From Knufia peltigerae (Eukaryota; Ascomycota; Eurotiomycetes; Chaetothyriales; Trichomeriaceae): a DNA stretch of 64,000 bases. The position numbers and the translations under genes were made by a program. A model generated the notes under the pieces. That model was not told the origin of the DNA. It saw only the letters and a program-made list of their open reading frames with translations, and did not search any database. The stretch is taken from NCBI GenBank assembly GCA_030247855.1, contig JAPDRN010000048.1, positions 62,001-126,000 of the forward strand, in the 5' to 3' direction. The first letter of the stretch is position 1. Each line of letters begins with the position of its first letter. Positions 12,293 to 22,736 of the stretch are shown here, in pieces.

Positions 12293-13309
12293 ATGTCAGG
12301 GCCGCCAGTCCCATTCTCCTCTCTACCCCTCAACAAGGACGACTCGTCGACCCGCCTCAACGCCTGGGGCGCCTACGGTCCCGACGACGAACTGGGCTTC
12401 TTGAACCGTCAGACACCCGCCGTGGTCGCCGCCGCGGCGGCGTCCGAGATCACGACGGGGGTCCGGGTCCCCGTGGACGCCCCGCTCGACTTCCAAGGGG
12501 ACACGCCCCTGTTCGGCCGCCAGGTGTTCAAAAAGGACGTCTACCAGAAACGTCCCCGCATCGTCCACGACGACACCTGGCACTTCAACACCCAGTCGTC
12601 GACCCAGTGGGACGGTCTGCGGCACTTTGGGTACCAAAAGGCCCAGAGGTTCTACAACGGCACCACGGTCGAGGACATCGCCGGGACCACCCCGAGAGGC
12701 CGTGCCAACCCCAACGTTTTGGGCATCCACGGCGCGGTCGAGCGTGGAGGGGTGATGGGCCGCGGCGTGCTCGTCGATTTTCGGGCCTGGGTGGACGAAG
12801 GTCCCGGGAAAGATATCGTGGGGACGAGCTTCGAAAACTTCCAAACCAGCGGCATCAAGTTTGAATGGATCCTCGAAACCCTCAAGTGGCAGGGCAACAC
12901 TCAACCCCGGTTCGGCGACATCTTGATCGTCCGGAGTGGATTCTTCAAGGCCTACCGTCAACTCGTGGCGGACGGCGACGACGCAGAGATCCAGAGACTT
13001 GTCAAGATGAGTCCTCCGGGGTTGGGTGGTGTGGAACAGTCCGACCAGGTCTTGAAGTGGATCTGGGAACACTTCAGCGCCGTGGCGAGTGACCACCCGA
13101 GTTTCGAGAGGTGGCCCACGCCTTTCGACTGGAGCATGCACGAGGTCCTGTTGGCCGGTTGGGGTTGCAACATCGGAGAGTTGTTGGACCTGGAGAAACT
13201 CAGTCAGGAGTGCAAGAGGCAACAGAGGTGGACTTTCTTCCTGGCCAGTGTCCCTTGTTACGTCCCCGGAGGTGTGGCAAGTCCGGTCAACGGCGTCGCC
13301 ATATTTTGA
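12293..13309 (+). CDS. Cyclase-family (kynurenine formamidase-like) protein
   Basis: Single-exon 338-residue protein of the putative cyclase fold (PF04199), the family of bacterial kynurenine formamidase and isatin hydrolase. Seen: the fungal form of the metal-site motif, STQWDGLRHFGY at about residues 103-114, then NVLGIHGAVERGGVMGRGVLVDF, GDILIVRSGF, and the C-terminal MHEVLLAGWGCNIGELLDLE. The usual HxGTHxDxPxH motif is replaced by QWDGLRH, as in other fungal members. Start taken at the ATG at 12293; an upstream in-frame TTG is ignored. Codon use is strongly G/C-ending, which creates a long open frame on the opposite strand. The substrate is unknown. Confidence 0.88.
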   Translation: MSGPPVPFSSLPLNKDDSSTRLNAWGAYGPDDELGFLNRQTPAVVAAAAASEITTGVRVPVDAPLDFQGDTPLFGRQVFKKDVYQKRPRIVHDDTWHFNTQSSTQWDGLRHFGYQKAQRFYNGTTVEDIAGTTPRGRANPNVLGIHGAVERGGVMGRGVLVDFRAWVDEGPGKDIVGTSFENFQTSGIKFEWILETLKWQGNTQPRFGDILIVRSGFFKAYRQLVADGDDAEIQRLVKMSPPGLGGVEQSDQVLKWIWEHFSAVASDHPSFERWPTPFDWSMHEVLLAGWGCNIGELLDLEKLSQECKRQQRWTFFLASVPCYVPGGVASPVNGVAIF

Positions 13310-14265
13310 AAGTTCTGTGAGCGTACACGCGTGGGAGGAGAGCAGGGGGAGAGGGGGGGGGAAGGGAGTGACGGGAGTGAGGTAGGAGAAGTACATGTAC
13401 GGGAGATGAAGGCGAAAGGCGAAAGGCGAAGATGAGTAAGAGACGAGGACGGCAGATTAAAGGATTAGGTATGATCAAGTTAAAGTGGAATGTATCTAGC
13501 CTCCACGATGATTTGTCTCTAGGATCATCCATGTGTCTTGTGTGTATATGTGTGTTTTCATTCCTCATTACGACCCACTGAGTAAGTACCGTAGCTACCC
13601 CTCCCTTCCCATACAAATACGGAGGATAGGAAGGAAGAAAAGAAAAGGAAACAAAAAGGTATTATACATATTAATATCTCCGTATTGAGTTGCTCGGTAA
13701 TTCCCAACTGAGACCTCCCGGTGATGACGATATTCAATCCTTGATTTGACACCTATAACCCATGATGGATTAATCATTTTCCCTCGTAGATGAAATTATT
13801 TGATATGAGACCGGGCCACCAGACCCATCCGATGTCCACCAACACGCAGGTGTGGTTCTTGCCATGGGCTGAAATTGTCACGTTTCCCAAAATGATGGGA
13901 GAGTGGCGATCGAGCCAAGCAAGCAATCATTCCCTTCGGGGTTGTTTTGTGTGAGAGCGATCACAACGGGTCTCTGCGTTCATTCATGCCATGAAGGGGG
14001 GTTTTTCCCCTCGGGTTTTCATGGATCATGACCATCACCCTCAGAGTCAATTGCTCAATCCTCAAAACTCCAGGAACCCTCATTCTCAAGACTCCGAATA
14101 AGCCGAAAGGCTTTGTGATGGGTGGGACGTTTAGGCGTGAATACAATTTTCATTTTTCTGGTGCGTGCATGTGTTGCTGATAATTGCAAAAGATGGTGAC
14201 TGACCCGGGGGGCAGGGGGGGAGGAAGAAGAAGGAAGATATTGTGACAAGTTTCGAAATCTTTCC
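13310..14265. other. Intergenic (convergent 3' flanks)
   Basis: Lies between two converging genes. Purine-rich tracts about 13335-13440, no coding signal. Confidence 0.55.
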
Positions 14266-14862
14266 TCAACGACGTCTCTCCACCCAATCCATCAACATTC
14301 TGTGTTTGTGATCTTCGTAGTTTTGATGGCAAAACAACGGTTTGTGACCTTTACGCAGGTGCGGATGATCTGGATGTTCAAAGGTCATGCCAAAGTTGCC
14401 ATCTTCCTGACCTGTGTACAGGTCGGCGGCCGGCGTGGCGGGACGTAAAGGTGACTCGCTCGGCGGAGGCGCGAGATGGATCCCCGTAGAGTCGACCGTC
14501 ACCGGGCCCCTGCGTCTCTGTGGGCTGGACAACCGGTTGCGGATCTGTTCGGTCCATGCCTTGAGAGGTCTCGGTTTTCTCGACGAAGGAGACGGTGACC
14601 TGGCCCGTTCCGAGGACTTGGTTCTGGTGGCAGTGGCCATCGTCATTTCGTCGTCCAACAACGAGTCTGTCTGGGTGGTGTGGCAGACCATGTTTGACCT
14701 CGTCGCCGGCTGCTCGAGAGGAGCAGGACGATATGTTTCCGTCGGTTGAGTGCGAGTATCCCTCTCTCCTTCAAACGGGTACTCTACGGCTTCTTCTTCT
14801 TCTTCACCGACCGGGGCCGTATGTAGTCCCGGAGTACTGACTGTGATGGTAACGTCTACCAT
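14266..14862 (-). CDS. Hypothetical protein, 198 aa
   Basis: Single-exon reading frame starting MVDVTITVST at 14862; the frame stays open another 81 codons upstream, but that stretch reads like 5' UTR, and this ATG has A at -3. The protein is Ser/Arg/Pro/Glu-rich and mostly disordered, with an acidic EEEEEA stretch near the N-terminus, an SPSPSSRKPRP segment, and a His-rich C-terminus ending WVERRR. I recognise no domain. A TATATATA run about 175 bp upstream (15039-15048) supports transcription from this strand. It sits among small genes that look stress-related. The function is unknown. Confidence 0.6.
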   Translation of the reverse strand: MVDVTITVSTPGLHTAPVGEEEEEAVEYPFEGERDTRTQPTETYRPAPLEQPATRSNMVCHTTQTDSLLDDEMTMATATRTKSSERARSPSPSSRKPRPLKAWTEQIRNRLSSPQRRRGPVTVDSTGIHLAPPPSESPLRPATPAADLYTGQEDGNFGMTFEHPDHPHLRKGHKPLFCHQNYEDHKHRMLMDWVERRR

Positions 14863-15038
14863 TTTTCTTTTGGTTTTTTTTTCGCGAGAATGTGTTTTGT
14901 TTGTTTGGTGTTTTACAGTGTTGGGGGTGTGTGTGAAATATTTTTGTAACAGTAGCAGTGTGCTACGGATGTTGATACATTTCTTTCTTGGGAATGAAAC
15001 TAAAACGAAACAAGGGCCGGGGTTGAAAGGAACAGAGA

Positions 15039-15048
15039 ATATATATAC
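15039..15048 (-). promoter_or_regulatory. Probable TATA box of the 14266-14862 gene
   Basis: The alternating AT run lies about 175 bp upstream of the start codon on the minus strand, which leaves room for a normal fungal 5' UTR. Inference only. Confidence 0.4.
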
Positions 15049-16250
15049 ATACCGCGGATGTAGTGGTGGGAAAATTGTGGCGCGCGTACGGAGTACGGAA
15101 TGCAAGGGAACCTGATTCTAAACCGACCGAGGAAGTTCCCTCCCTTTCCCACCCTTGGGTCACGGAATTCCCATGTCTCAGCATATAGTTGTGCACAAAA
15201 ACAACACAGCCTCAGAACGTGCACGCGACCAATAACCATATTAGCATTACGTGGAGATTGATCGAAGCCCGGGGGGGAGTGTATTAACTCGAGCAAATAG
15301 TCTGTTTCATGACATGTACCGGGCTTCTTCCAACTTACAAGTCTGGGGAGGGGATTTGACGGGCAAACCAAAAAGTCAAACGAGGATTCCCATTGACCGC
15401 CGAGAATAGGAGATTTGGTGTGTGTATCGACATGTCAGTGGCATTTCGAATGGTGGTGCAACGAGCATATTGCCGTCTGAGCAGGAGAACTGCTGCATGA
15501 GGCCATTCAAGAGGATGTCCCGGGTAAGGGAGGGGGCATGTCAGGGTTCTGCGTTGCAACCATAACAACAGCATCAGATGATGGTATGTAGAGGAGAGTG
15601 GGTAATAAGAGTCGAAAGGGCTGGATCCAACAATGCCACTCGGTCAGTATTGGCTGCCCGAAATCAACTCGTTGTGAACATGATGGAAATCTGGGGTAAA
15701 CCAAGCCCTTGTGCCACCCAGCACCCAACAGGGATTGTGAGAAATGGCGCAAGACGTGCGTTTGTACTCGTAATTCATCGGGAGGAGTCAGTCAGTCATG
15801 CATAGCCTGAGACTGATGATGGACAGGAACGAAAGAATCATCTCATCGGAGGTTGTTGAACAATTCCAAGGATGAGTGATTTCTACCGAAGGAGCCACAT
15901 GTGGAGTGATTTCGATACAATACCATACCGTATAAAATACGAGCTTCAGCCAAAATCGCTCGTAGGAATTGAAACCAGACGTTACAAAGTCACCCCATTT
16001 GACATGTCAGGACAATTCCACCTAAACCCTCACAGTAAAAGATCGAGGTCAATCCATCCCTTTCGAGTCTTGTCATACCACTCCAAAAAGACAATTTTTT
16101 GTCCCTCTCTCTATCTCTCTAACCCTGCCATTGTCGTTGAGTAACCTGAGCGCGAAAACATGTCGTTACTCATAGAGACTCGGACCCACCAAAATTCTCT
16201 GATAAGCAGATCGAAATGTAATCGGCAGACCAACCAGGCCCGATGTTCAA

Positions 16251-16258
16251 TATAAAAA
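16251..16258 (+). promoter_or_regulatory. Probable TATA box of the His-rich protein gene
   Basis: TATAAAAA about 185 bp before the ATG at 16441. TATA-type promoters in fungi are often inducible. Inference only. Confidence 0.45.
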
Positions 16259-16440
16259 CCATGATCGAATGTGGTAGGTTCTCGAGACAGGAATTCCTTT
16301 CATACATCCAACCATCATCAAAAAGGTACAAGTGAATATATTGGTAGTGTCCACCTTACCTCGCCTCCAATCTTGACTTTACAAACAACATCTCGAAGCA
16401 CAACCCCTGAAAAACAACAACACAAACCATTTCCACCACA

Positions 16441-17122
16441 ATGATTTCGGAAACCGCTCCAGTAAGCAATAGCTCGCCCCTCAAGTCCAAGTACCTTCCC
16501 GGCGATCTCTCGGCCACTGACGCACATCTACTAGGCTGTTCGAACCCACCAGCACGGTAACGAGGGCATATCGGGCGTCAAAGACAACGCCTTCATATCG
16601 TTCTACAACGACTGTGACGTGAGCGAACTCTTGTTCAAGGAGCCGGCCTTCAACCACGGGTACTTGCCTTTGGAACCAGAATCGCAACAACAGTCGACCG
16701 GGCAGTCCCGGCCCATCCCATTCAAGGCCACGAGGAGACCGACGGACCACATGAACACCGGGACCACACCCCCGACAACCATCACAGAGAAGAAGACAAA
16801 CGTGGTGGACCCTTCGCCTTTGAAATCCTCCACGAAGGCCGGTGCAGAACAGAACCAAAAGAAATCCTACGAAAAGGAACGGAGACCCAGTTTCGTCGAG
16901 GTCTCCGTCCCCCACGTTCACCACGAAGAGCAGCACCACCCCCATCACCTTCACAGGCGACACTCGTCCGAAACCCACCTCCCCATGAGTTGGTGGCCAG
17001 AGGACGAGACTTGCGCCCAACACCTCTGGGTCGAACACACCGAGTGCGCCGAGGGGGACGACGTCTCCGCGGATGAAGAAGAGGATGCCATCGAGGAAGC
17101 CTTTTACGCCTCGTACGATTGA
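16441..17122 (+). CDS. His-rich hypothetical protein, 202 aa
   Basis: Two exons, 16441-16461 (only seven codons, MISETAP) and 16535-17122, joined by a 73-bp GT-AG intron in phase 0. The tiny first exon is supported by an ATG after ACA and by the frame being open right up to the acceptor. The protein is hydrophilic, with a compact start (ISFYNDCDVSELLFKEPAF), a disordered middle, a His-rich block HVHHEEQHHPHHLHRRHSS at about residues 146-164, and an acidic end. It could bind metal through the histidines; no domain is recognised. It is convergent with the Hsp20 gene. Confidence 0.65.
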
Positions 17123-17802
17123 GAGATGCCTGACAAGGATCGAGTTGAAGTGATGAATCGATGAATTTTTTTGGGTCTTCTTTCCCACCTCGGTGGCCTC
17201 GGTGGCAGTGACGTCCGGACTTGGGAGCTACCGGATCAAGAGGTCACAATGGTTCCAGGAAGATTGAGAATGACATGTGACGATGAAATTGATGAACTTT
17301 TGGGAATACTGTGTACATATACTTGGCTTGTATTGAAGTTGAGAGGCGGAATCTTGACCCTATACCTCGAACCAGTTGAGGATAATCCACTATGATGATT
17401 CTTTCTTACATCTCCTCCTTCTCCATTTCTGACATTATTGACCCATTGCTTTGTTTTGCGCTCTTCATTGTCCCATAGGATTCTTGATAGCAGCCACCTT
17501 GGATAACTGGACATGAAGAATTCTCTAAAGTCTACTTTTTTAAACATCCGTTCTGAGGACCAATGTTTTGAGAACTCTGTCTCCCATGTCATGTGGTTTT
17601 ATAGTATTATTGCATTATAAATGGTTTCTCATATCCATAGACTATCATTCCAGTTTGCTGATAACGCTCACTACCTCCAATTACGTGTTCATCGCCACCG
17701 TTAGATCAAAGGCGGCCGTACAATCCAAGTTGAAAACTGTGTTGAATTGCGTACATTCATGGATCAATCTCTCCTTGGCCCACGCATCGTACTCTTTTCC
17801 AC
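17123..17802. other. Intergenic (convergent 3' flanks)
   Basis: 3' flanks of the His-rich gene and the Hsp20 gene. No feature recognised. Confidence 0.55.
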
Positions 17803-18498
17803 TTAAGCCGCCGGTGCTCCCGTGGTGGAATCCCCATCATGGACGTTGACCGAAACGTGCCTCGAAAGAGCATCCCCGTGCACCAATTTTGGAACGATGA
17901 TCTTCAACAGTCCAGCGTCCAATTTCGCGTGCGTTTCATCCCTATCGACGTCGACGGGGAAGTTGAAGGCACGCATGTAGTCGCCGATCAGTCTCTCGTG
18001 GACGGTCAGATGCGGCTCCAACTTGACCGGAGCTTCCTCCTTCTTATCCTCCTCTGTGCCATCGACTGGGGGCCTCTCCTCGCGCCCTTCCTCAGTCGGC
18101 GCTGCCGGTGCCGGTGGCTGTGTCGGTGTCGGCGTGGGCTCGAGGATACCCTCAGTGGCTGGGTCATAGACCATCTCCGCCTCTGGGATCTCCGGCCTGG
18201 TGATTTTGCTTGTCACGAGCAGGGTCCGCGTCGACGTCCAGCGCAGGTGAAGCTCGGACTTGTCCTTGATGCCGGGCAGTTCGACCTCGACGTAGAAGCT
18301 CTTCGGGGTCTCCCTCACATCGGTCTTGGGCACGTGGACATCCTGGTCTTTGTCGTGGAAGATCCTGTGCGCCTTGTGCGCGAGGTACGGGATGGGTATG
18401 TGGTGCAGGTGGTGACCCTTTTCCGGGAAGGTGTGCGCCACGTGAGTGGTCGGGTAAGGGTCAATGTCTGGATAGGCGTAGAAGAACGACATTGGCAT
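17803..18498 (-). CDS. Hsp20 / alpha-crystallin small heat-shock protein
   Basis: ATP-independent chaperone of the small heat-shock family, 231 residues from the ATG at 18498 (MPMSFFYAYP; a second ATG at 18492 is equally possible). The alpha-crystallin domain runs from about residue 54 (DVHVPKTDVRETPKSFYVEVELPGI) to about 205 (HAKLDAGLLKIIVPK). It is split by a Pro/Glu-rich insert of about 50 residues (about 109-158), as is common in fungal Hsp30-type proteins. The N-terminus is aromatic and His-rich. Cytosolic. The frame is open upstream of the start but that part reads as leader. Confidence 0.87.
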   Translation of the reverse strand: MPMSFFYAYPDIDPYPTTHVAHTFPEKGHHLHHIPIPYLAHKAHRIFHDKDQDVHVPKTDVRETPKSFYVEVELPGIKDKSELHLRWTSTRTLLVTSKITRPEIPEAEMVYDPATEGILEPTPTPTQPPAPAAPTEEGREERPPVDGTEEDKKEEAPVKLEPHLTVHERLIGDYMRAFNFPVDVDRDETHAKLDAGLLKIIVPKLVHGDALSRHVSVNVHDGDSTTGAPAA

Positions 18499-19347
18499 TG
18501 GCAATGATATGTAACCTTCTTCTCGTGTGTAAAGATATAGTAGTTTTTGATTCTTTTTTGATGTTGTTGTGTTTTGATCTTTGAGTCTCTCTCTCTCAAT
18601 TGAATCCGGGGTATGGAGTCCTATTTGTTCTTCGAGTCTTCTGGACCGGCACTCTGCCACGCCCACTAAGGTCTTCCATCACGTCGACACCTAGCAAATT
18701 TTCTTGTCTTGGTATCCGTGCCAGAAACGACGAGCACTTTCGTCACTAGGTCACGGGGACCATGTGTCGGTTTCAAGATCATGCGATGCACAAGAAACAA
18801 AAAAATCTGGAAGCTGGAGTCGGCAAGCGCCGTTGGGAGCGTGCGCACAGGTTGCATGAGGGTGGAGTGATATCAGGTCCCAAGGAAAAGCCCTAGCATA
18901 CCCGGTCGATAATCTTCCGAGCAATAAGGGTCCAAGGGTCACGTTCTAGGCGTGGGCAGAGAAGGCTGGAGCCCCTGGAAAAGCGGGGACTTTGCACAGC
19001 CGGGCGCCGAAATGCCTCTTACCAGCAACACCCAATCCGAGGCCCCCAACATCATGCTCGCTAAGATGTTTCCCTCAGGCCAGTGCAGTCACCAGACGGT
19101 AATACATGGTTTCACTCGCGATTGTAGCTTGCGCGGCGATCCTACCCAACTTTGCTTATCGTTTGTCCTCATACAGAGTATATATTCCATGCCAGCAGGG
19201 ATTGTTGGGATAGTCTACTTCTTCCATCACAAGCAAGCAAAGCAATAAAAAGCCATATCAACCACACATACCTTTCACTGAAGAGTTCGAGAAACTCAAT
19301 CAACCCAAAGTCAATCGTTTATATCCCTTGCAACAACAAACAGTAAA
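18499..19347. other. Intergenic, divergent Hsp20 / IF1 promoter
   Basis: Shared upstream region of the Hsp20 gene (minus) and the IF1 gene (plus). Contains a CCCCT (about 18972) and AGCGGGGAC nearby, which resemble stress-response elements, and a TATATA run near 19179. No gene seen. Confidence 0.5.
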
Positions 19348-19794
19348 ATGTTGCGAACAACAATCCCGAGGTCGTGTATGACCAGAATCCGAACACCAGC
19401 ATTCTGTCAATCATTCTCAACGGTGATGCCATTGAGAGCCGAAGGTGATACTGGTGCTGTTAGGTCAGGTGGTATTGCCGCAGGGTAAGTGGACGTCTAG
19501 ACACAAAAACGCCAGCCAATACACACAAAACTAACACATCTTTCTCACACAGTGATTCATTCACAAGACGGGAACAATCCATGGAAAATGTATGGTTCAG
19601 ACAACACGAGGTAGACAAGTGAGTTTTTTTCGCACTGGCGCCTTGAGAGCACTGATATCTGACAATTTTGAAATAGTATCAGAAAAATGAGAGAAAAGCT
19701 ACTGGCCCAGAAAAAACAGCTGGCCGATTTCGAACAACATCTAGACGAAATGGAAGAGGCGGCCAAATTACGGGCAACTCAAGAAGGGCAATGA
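19348..19794 (+). CDS. inh1: Mitochondrial F1-ATPase inhibitor (IF1)
   Basis: Small three-exon gene: 19348-19484, 19553-19618 and 19677-19794, encoding 106 residues. It blocks ATP hydrolysis by mitochondrial F1Fo-ATP synthase when the membrane potential collapses. Seen: an Arg/Ser/Thr-rich presequence (MLRTTIPRSCMTRIRTPAF) without acidic residues, the Gly-rich linker, and the inhibitory helix DSFTRREQSMENVWFRQHEVD followed by a Lys/Glu-rich coiled coil ending EEAAKLRATQEGQ. This matches yeast Inh1 in plan and length. Exons are short and introns are 68 and 58 bp. Introns have GT-AG ends and frames join exactly. Confidence 0.88.
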
Positions 19795-21242
19795 CTAGCC
19801 AAGAGCAGGCTGTAATGAACGACAAAAATACGGTATCCATGGCGTCTGGGAAAACATCTTCGACAATCTATCAATATCTTGGACCTGGGGGTCCCCATCA
19901 GGGCGTTTACGGGAGAACATCAACGAAGGTCTTTTGACCATCCATTAGAGAAACGCAGAAGGACGCAGCAAATGACTACAAACATGAAGCAAGCGGGTAG
20001 CTCATTACAACTAACGGCCGTCTTCATACGGAGTACAATACATAATTCAGCTTCCTCCTCGTGTGGCATATACAGTTCCCACGAGTGGACGGTATTTATC
20101 AATATCGAATAATTTTTCGGCTTCAAGAACCATTACATTAAGGATAACTAAAACGTAGAATTCAAAATTGCTGATTTGGACTCTCTGTACCCAGCGTACG
20201 CTAGTTGATACCATTTGAACTGTTTTTTCTCGTTCCTTGTTTGCTTTGATCCCATACTGAATAGCTCGTAGAAGCATCGCCCGAAATCCGGGGAAAGCTC
20301 GCCCCAAACGCTCATGATGCTCACCCCATGACACCACATCATGTCAGATTCTGCTCTTGCCCAGCAATTCGCGACTTGAAAAATACAGTCATTTTTCCAT
20401 CAAAGTCATCCAAGAAATCGCCAAGTGAACTATCAATGAAGGTGGCGTAATGATGCCCAAAAATCCGGGGAAATGGACAGTAAACGAGAAAGGAGCGTGG
20501 TGGATCCACCTCGTCTGTTATGTAACAATCACGCCACAAGTCGTGAGCTTTCCCATGCACGATTTTTGTTTTGGAAAAGAAAGAAAACTTATGACACCAT
20601 CCGTGAAATCCCGCGTCAGAAGAGTCGTGAAGGCCTAGAAGGGGAACTTGTAAGTCCCTCGTGGAATGTCATTTGATGGAGGGGGGGTTCGTGTTTTGAT
20701 GCTCGTACATATGCCGCATTGGCAAAAAAACCATGTGCCTTTTGGTGACAGTCACACTCTTCGCTCTGCCGGCAAACCCTGTCCCAAAATCCACCCAATG
20801 AGCCATTTGTTTGGCTGTTACCCATATTATAGGATCAGAGGAAACTGATGGAGCACTTCTTGTGGTCATGCCAGCCCTGCATGTGTCCGTTGGTGCACAT
20901 CTCACCATCGGTTTTTTTTAGTCTCATCAGACCACAAGCGGGAGATCAATGACCCCTTGAGGGGCGGACGCCTCGACAGACAATCACTAATGGTTCCGAG
21001 AGAGGGTCGAGGAGTTTCCCTGCCGGTGCTTTGACGTGCATGAATTGTTTCTCCATTGGGACAAGTTCGTTCCAAGGGTCACAAGGTAATAAGAACTCGA
21101 GCATGCCCTGTAGATGTTGAGACTGCTGTACGACAGACAGATCACGAGCAAGTCCTTGAACACGATAAAACTACCCTACACTTGTATACAAAATCACCCA
21201 AAACGACAAAACCACCATACTAAACAAAATAAATCAAACATC
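19795..21242. other. Intergenic region
   Basis: No gene recognised. Holds an exact TACGGAGTAC (20027-20036) and an inverted CCCCTTGAGGGG pair (20953-20964) upstream of the next gene. Confidence 0.55.
20953..20964. promoter_or_regulatory. Inverted pair of STRE-like sites
   Basis: CCCCTTGAGGGG contains CCCCT and AGGGG facing each other, the core bound by Msn2/4-type stress factors. It lies about 280 bp before the 21243 start codon. Binding is inferred. Confidence 0.4.
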
Positions 21243-21923
21243 ATGGCATCCGATAGCCTGTACCATATCCTGTTTTCGGTTTCCCACAGCCCCAAGGATG
21301 TGAATGAAGAGGTGGAAAAGTTGCGAGTGTGCGGCACCTTTACCGACCTGAAAGCCGCCAAGGCACAAGCACACAAGACCCTGTTCGAGGCAGGGTACGA
21401 ACGGGAATGGTTCACCGAGTACGACACCCAACGGGAAGAGTTTGTCGAGCACAGCATCAAGAGAAGAACGGGTCTCTGCGTGTACGCGGTGGCTCCGGAC
21501 AAGACCGTGTTCCGCATCAGCGTGGCGACCACGCCAAACGTCCAGGGCTTCAAGGCCATCGACGAAGACCACAAGATCCACTTCGACCTGTACCACGTCG
21601 TCCAGACGAACGTCGAATACTCGGAGGATGACAGTGGACAGGCCAGGGACACCAACGTCGAAGGCTCCTTCAAGACCTACGAAGAGGCCAGGAAGTTTGC
21701 GAGCCAAGTTCTCCTCGCGCCCGAGGACGGCGTGACGAAAGAATCGTTCGAGGAGTACGCCGAAGCCGGTCAGGGAGAGAAGGACTGTGGGTTCGGCGAG
21801 AATGTCATTGTTCACGCCGTGGGGAAGAACGGCGAGAATATCTTGGTCAGTGTACTGAAGGGACAGGAGATGGAGTCGGTGAGGTTGGCCGAGGCGGCCA
21901 TGAGAATTCGCTCGTTCAATTAG
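21243..21923 (+). CDS. Hypothetical protein with two internal repeats, 226 aa
   Basis: Single exon starting MASDSLYHIL; the frame is open upstream but that stretch is leader-like. The protein is acidic, cytosolic-looking and built of two related halves. Residues about 6-102 (LYHILFSVSHS ... LCVYAVAPDKTVFRISVATT) and about 118-215 (LYHVVQTNVEY ... VIVHAVGKNGENILVSVLKG) share the order LYH(I/V), then a Thr/Tyr-Glu-Ala-(K/R) segment, a helix ending EYD or EYA, and a terminal strand V(Y/H)AV. I recognise no named domain. It follows stress-related genes and has an STRE pair upstream, so a stress role is possible. Confidence 0.72.
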   Translation: MASDSLYHILFSVSHSPKDVNEEVEKLRVCGTFTDLKAAKAQAHKTLFEAGYEREWFTEYDTQREEFVEHSIKRRTGLCVYAVAPDKTVFRISVATTPNVQGFKAIDEDHKIHFDLYHVVQTNVEYSEDDSGQARDTNVEGSFKTYEEARKFASQVLLAPEDGVTKESFEEYAEAGQGEKDCGFGENVIVHAVGKNGENILVSVLKGQEMESVRLAEAAMRIRSFN

Positions 21924-22736
21924 AAGTACTAGTACTGCGCAGGTTTGAAGGGTATCTACTATTTGCGCAGCAGGCAAAAAGGTATAGGAGGCTCACATCG
22001 TGTACATTATGGATAGGGATACCATTGTCTGGTTGTTTTCACAAACCGCTTCCTCCACGAACTGCCACTGTAGCCTTGCGGCGACCGAGTTACCACTCTG
22101 TAGAGATTACATATACCCAGGTTCGGTATGGGGCTTCCCTGGTCACTGCTTGGGTAGGAATTCCGCATCGACCTTCAATATAGTGGTCGTAGTCGAGAAA
22201 ATGAACTGAAGTTTGTCAGTCTCTCCGGATCTTCGGTGGAATGTTTTTCCAAACCGGCAACTTCCGGCCCCCCCAAGGCATTTTACTTGGCACATTTTTA
22301 ACGCTCTTTTTGTCCATCTGATCTCGACGAACTTCTGCCTATCACAATAAAATCACACCACTTTCACATGCATCGCTCTACTGTATGTCGAGCGTTGCCC
22401 AGATGCCAGTGCAATATTCGGATCCTCGAAATGCTCCAAGAAATGTGGCTCGCGTCACAAGCTCCCGCTGACCCTTCCAGGCATTTCTCTCCGCAACCAC
22501 GGACATGATCATCATACCATACTAGCCTTACCTGGGTGGTTTTGGCGGTAGGTCTCTACTGTTGCTGACTTTTCTTTCGTAGAATGTCCTGAAATCATAG
22601 AGTCCTCTTTTGAGGATATTTTATGACAGGATAAAACACCGTAGTCATACACACACACATCTATGGACCAAGACTTGCCGCGTGCAACAAATAACCTCCT
22701 TTCACGCCAAAGGGTTCAGCAATATCAACCAAAGTC
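21924..22736. other. Intergenic region
   Basis: 3' flank of the duplicated-domain gene and promoter of the RING gene. No coding or repeat feature recognised. Confidence 0.55.

Larger units (their letters stand above)
14863..16440. other. Intergenic, divergent promoter region
   Basis: Separates two divergently transcribed small genes. It holds a TATATATA run (15039-15048), an exact TACGGAGTAC at 15087-15096 and a TATAAAAA at 16251-16258. No coding signal. Confidence 0.6.

Noticed and set aside
12323..13396. 357-codon open frame on the minus strand opposite the cyclase-family gene
   Set aside because: It mirrors the G/C-ending codons of the real gene and carries no domain; such mirror frames are common here.
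16530..16560. GTTCGAACCC word resembling a tRNA B box
   Set aside because: No A box or cloverleaf can be made; the word lies at an exon start in the His-rich gene.
16481..17188. 235-codon minus-strand frame opposite the His-rich gene
   Set aside because: Low-complexity Val/Gly-rich translation; the plus-strand gene has splice sites, a TATA box and a plausible start.
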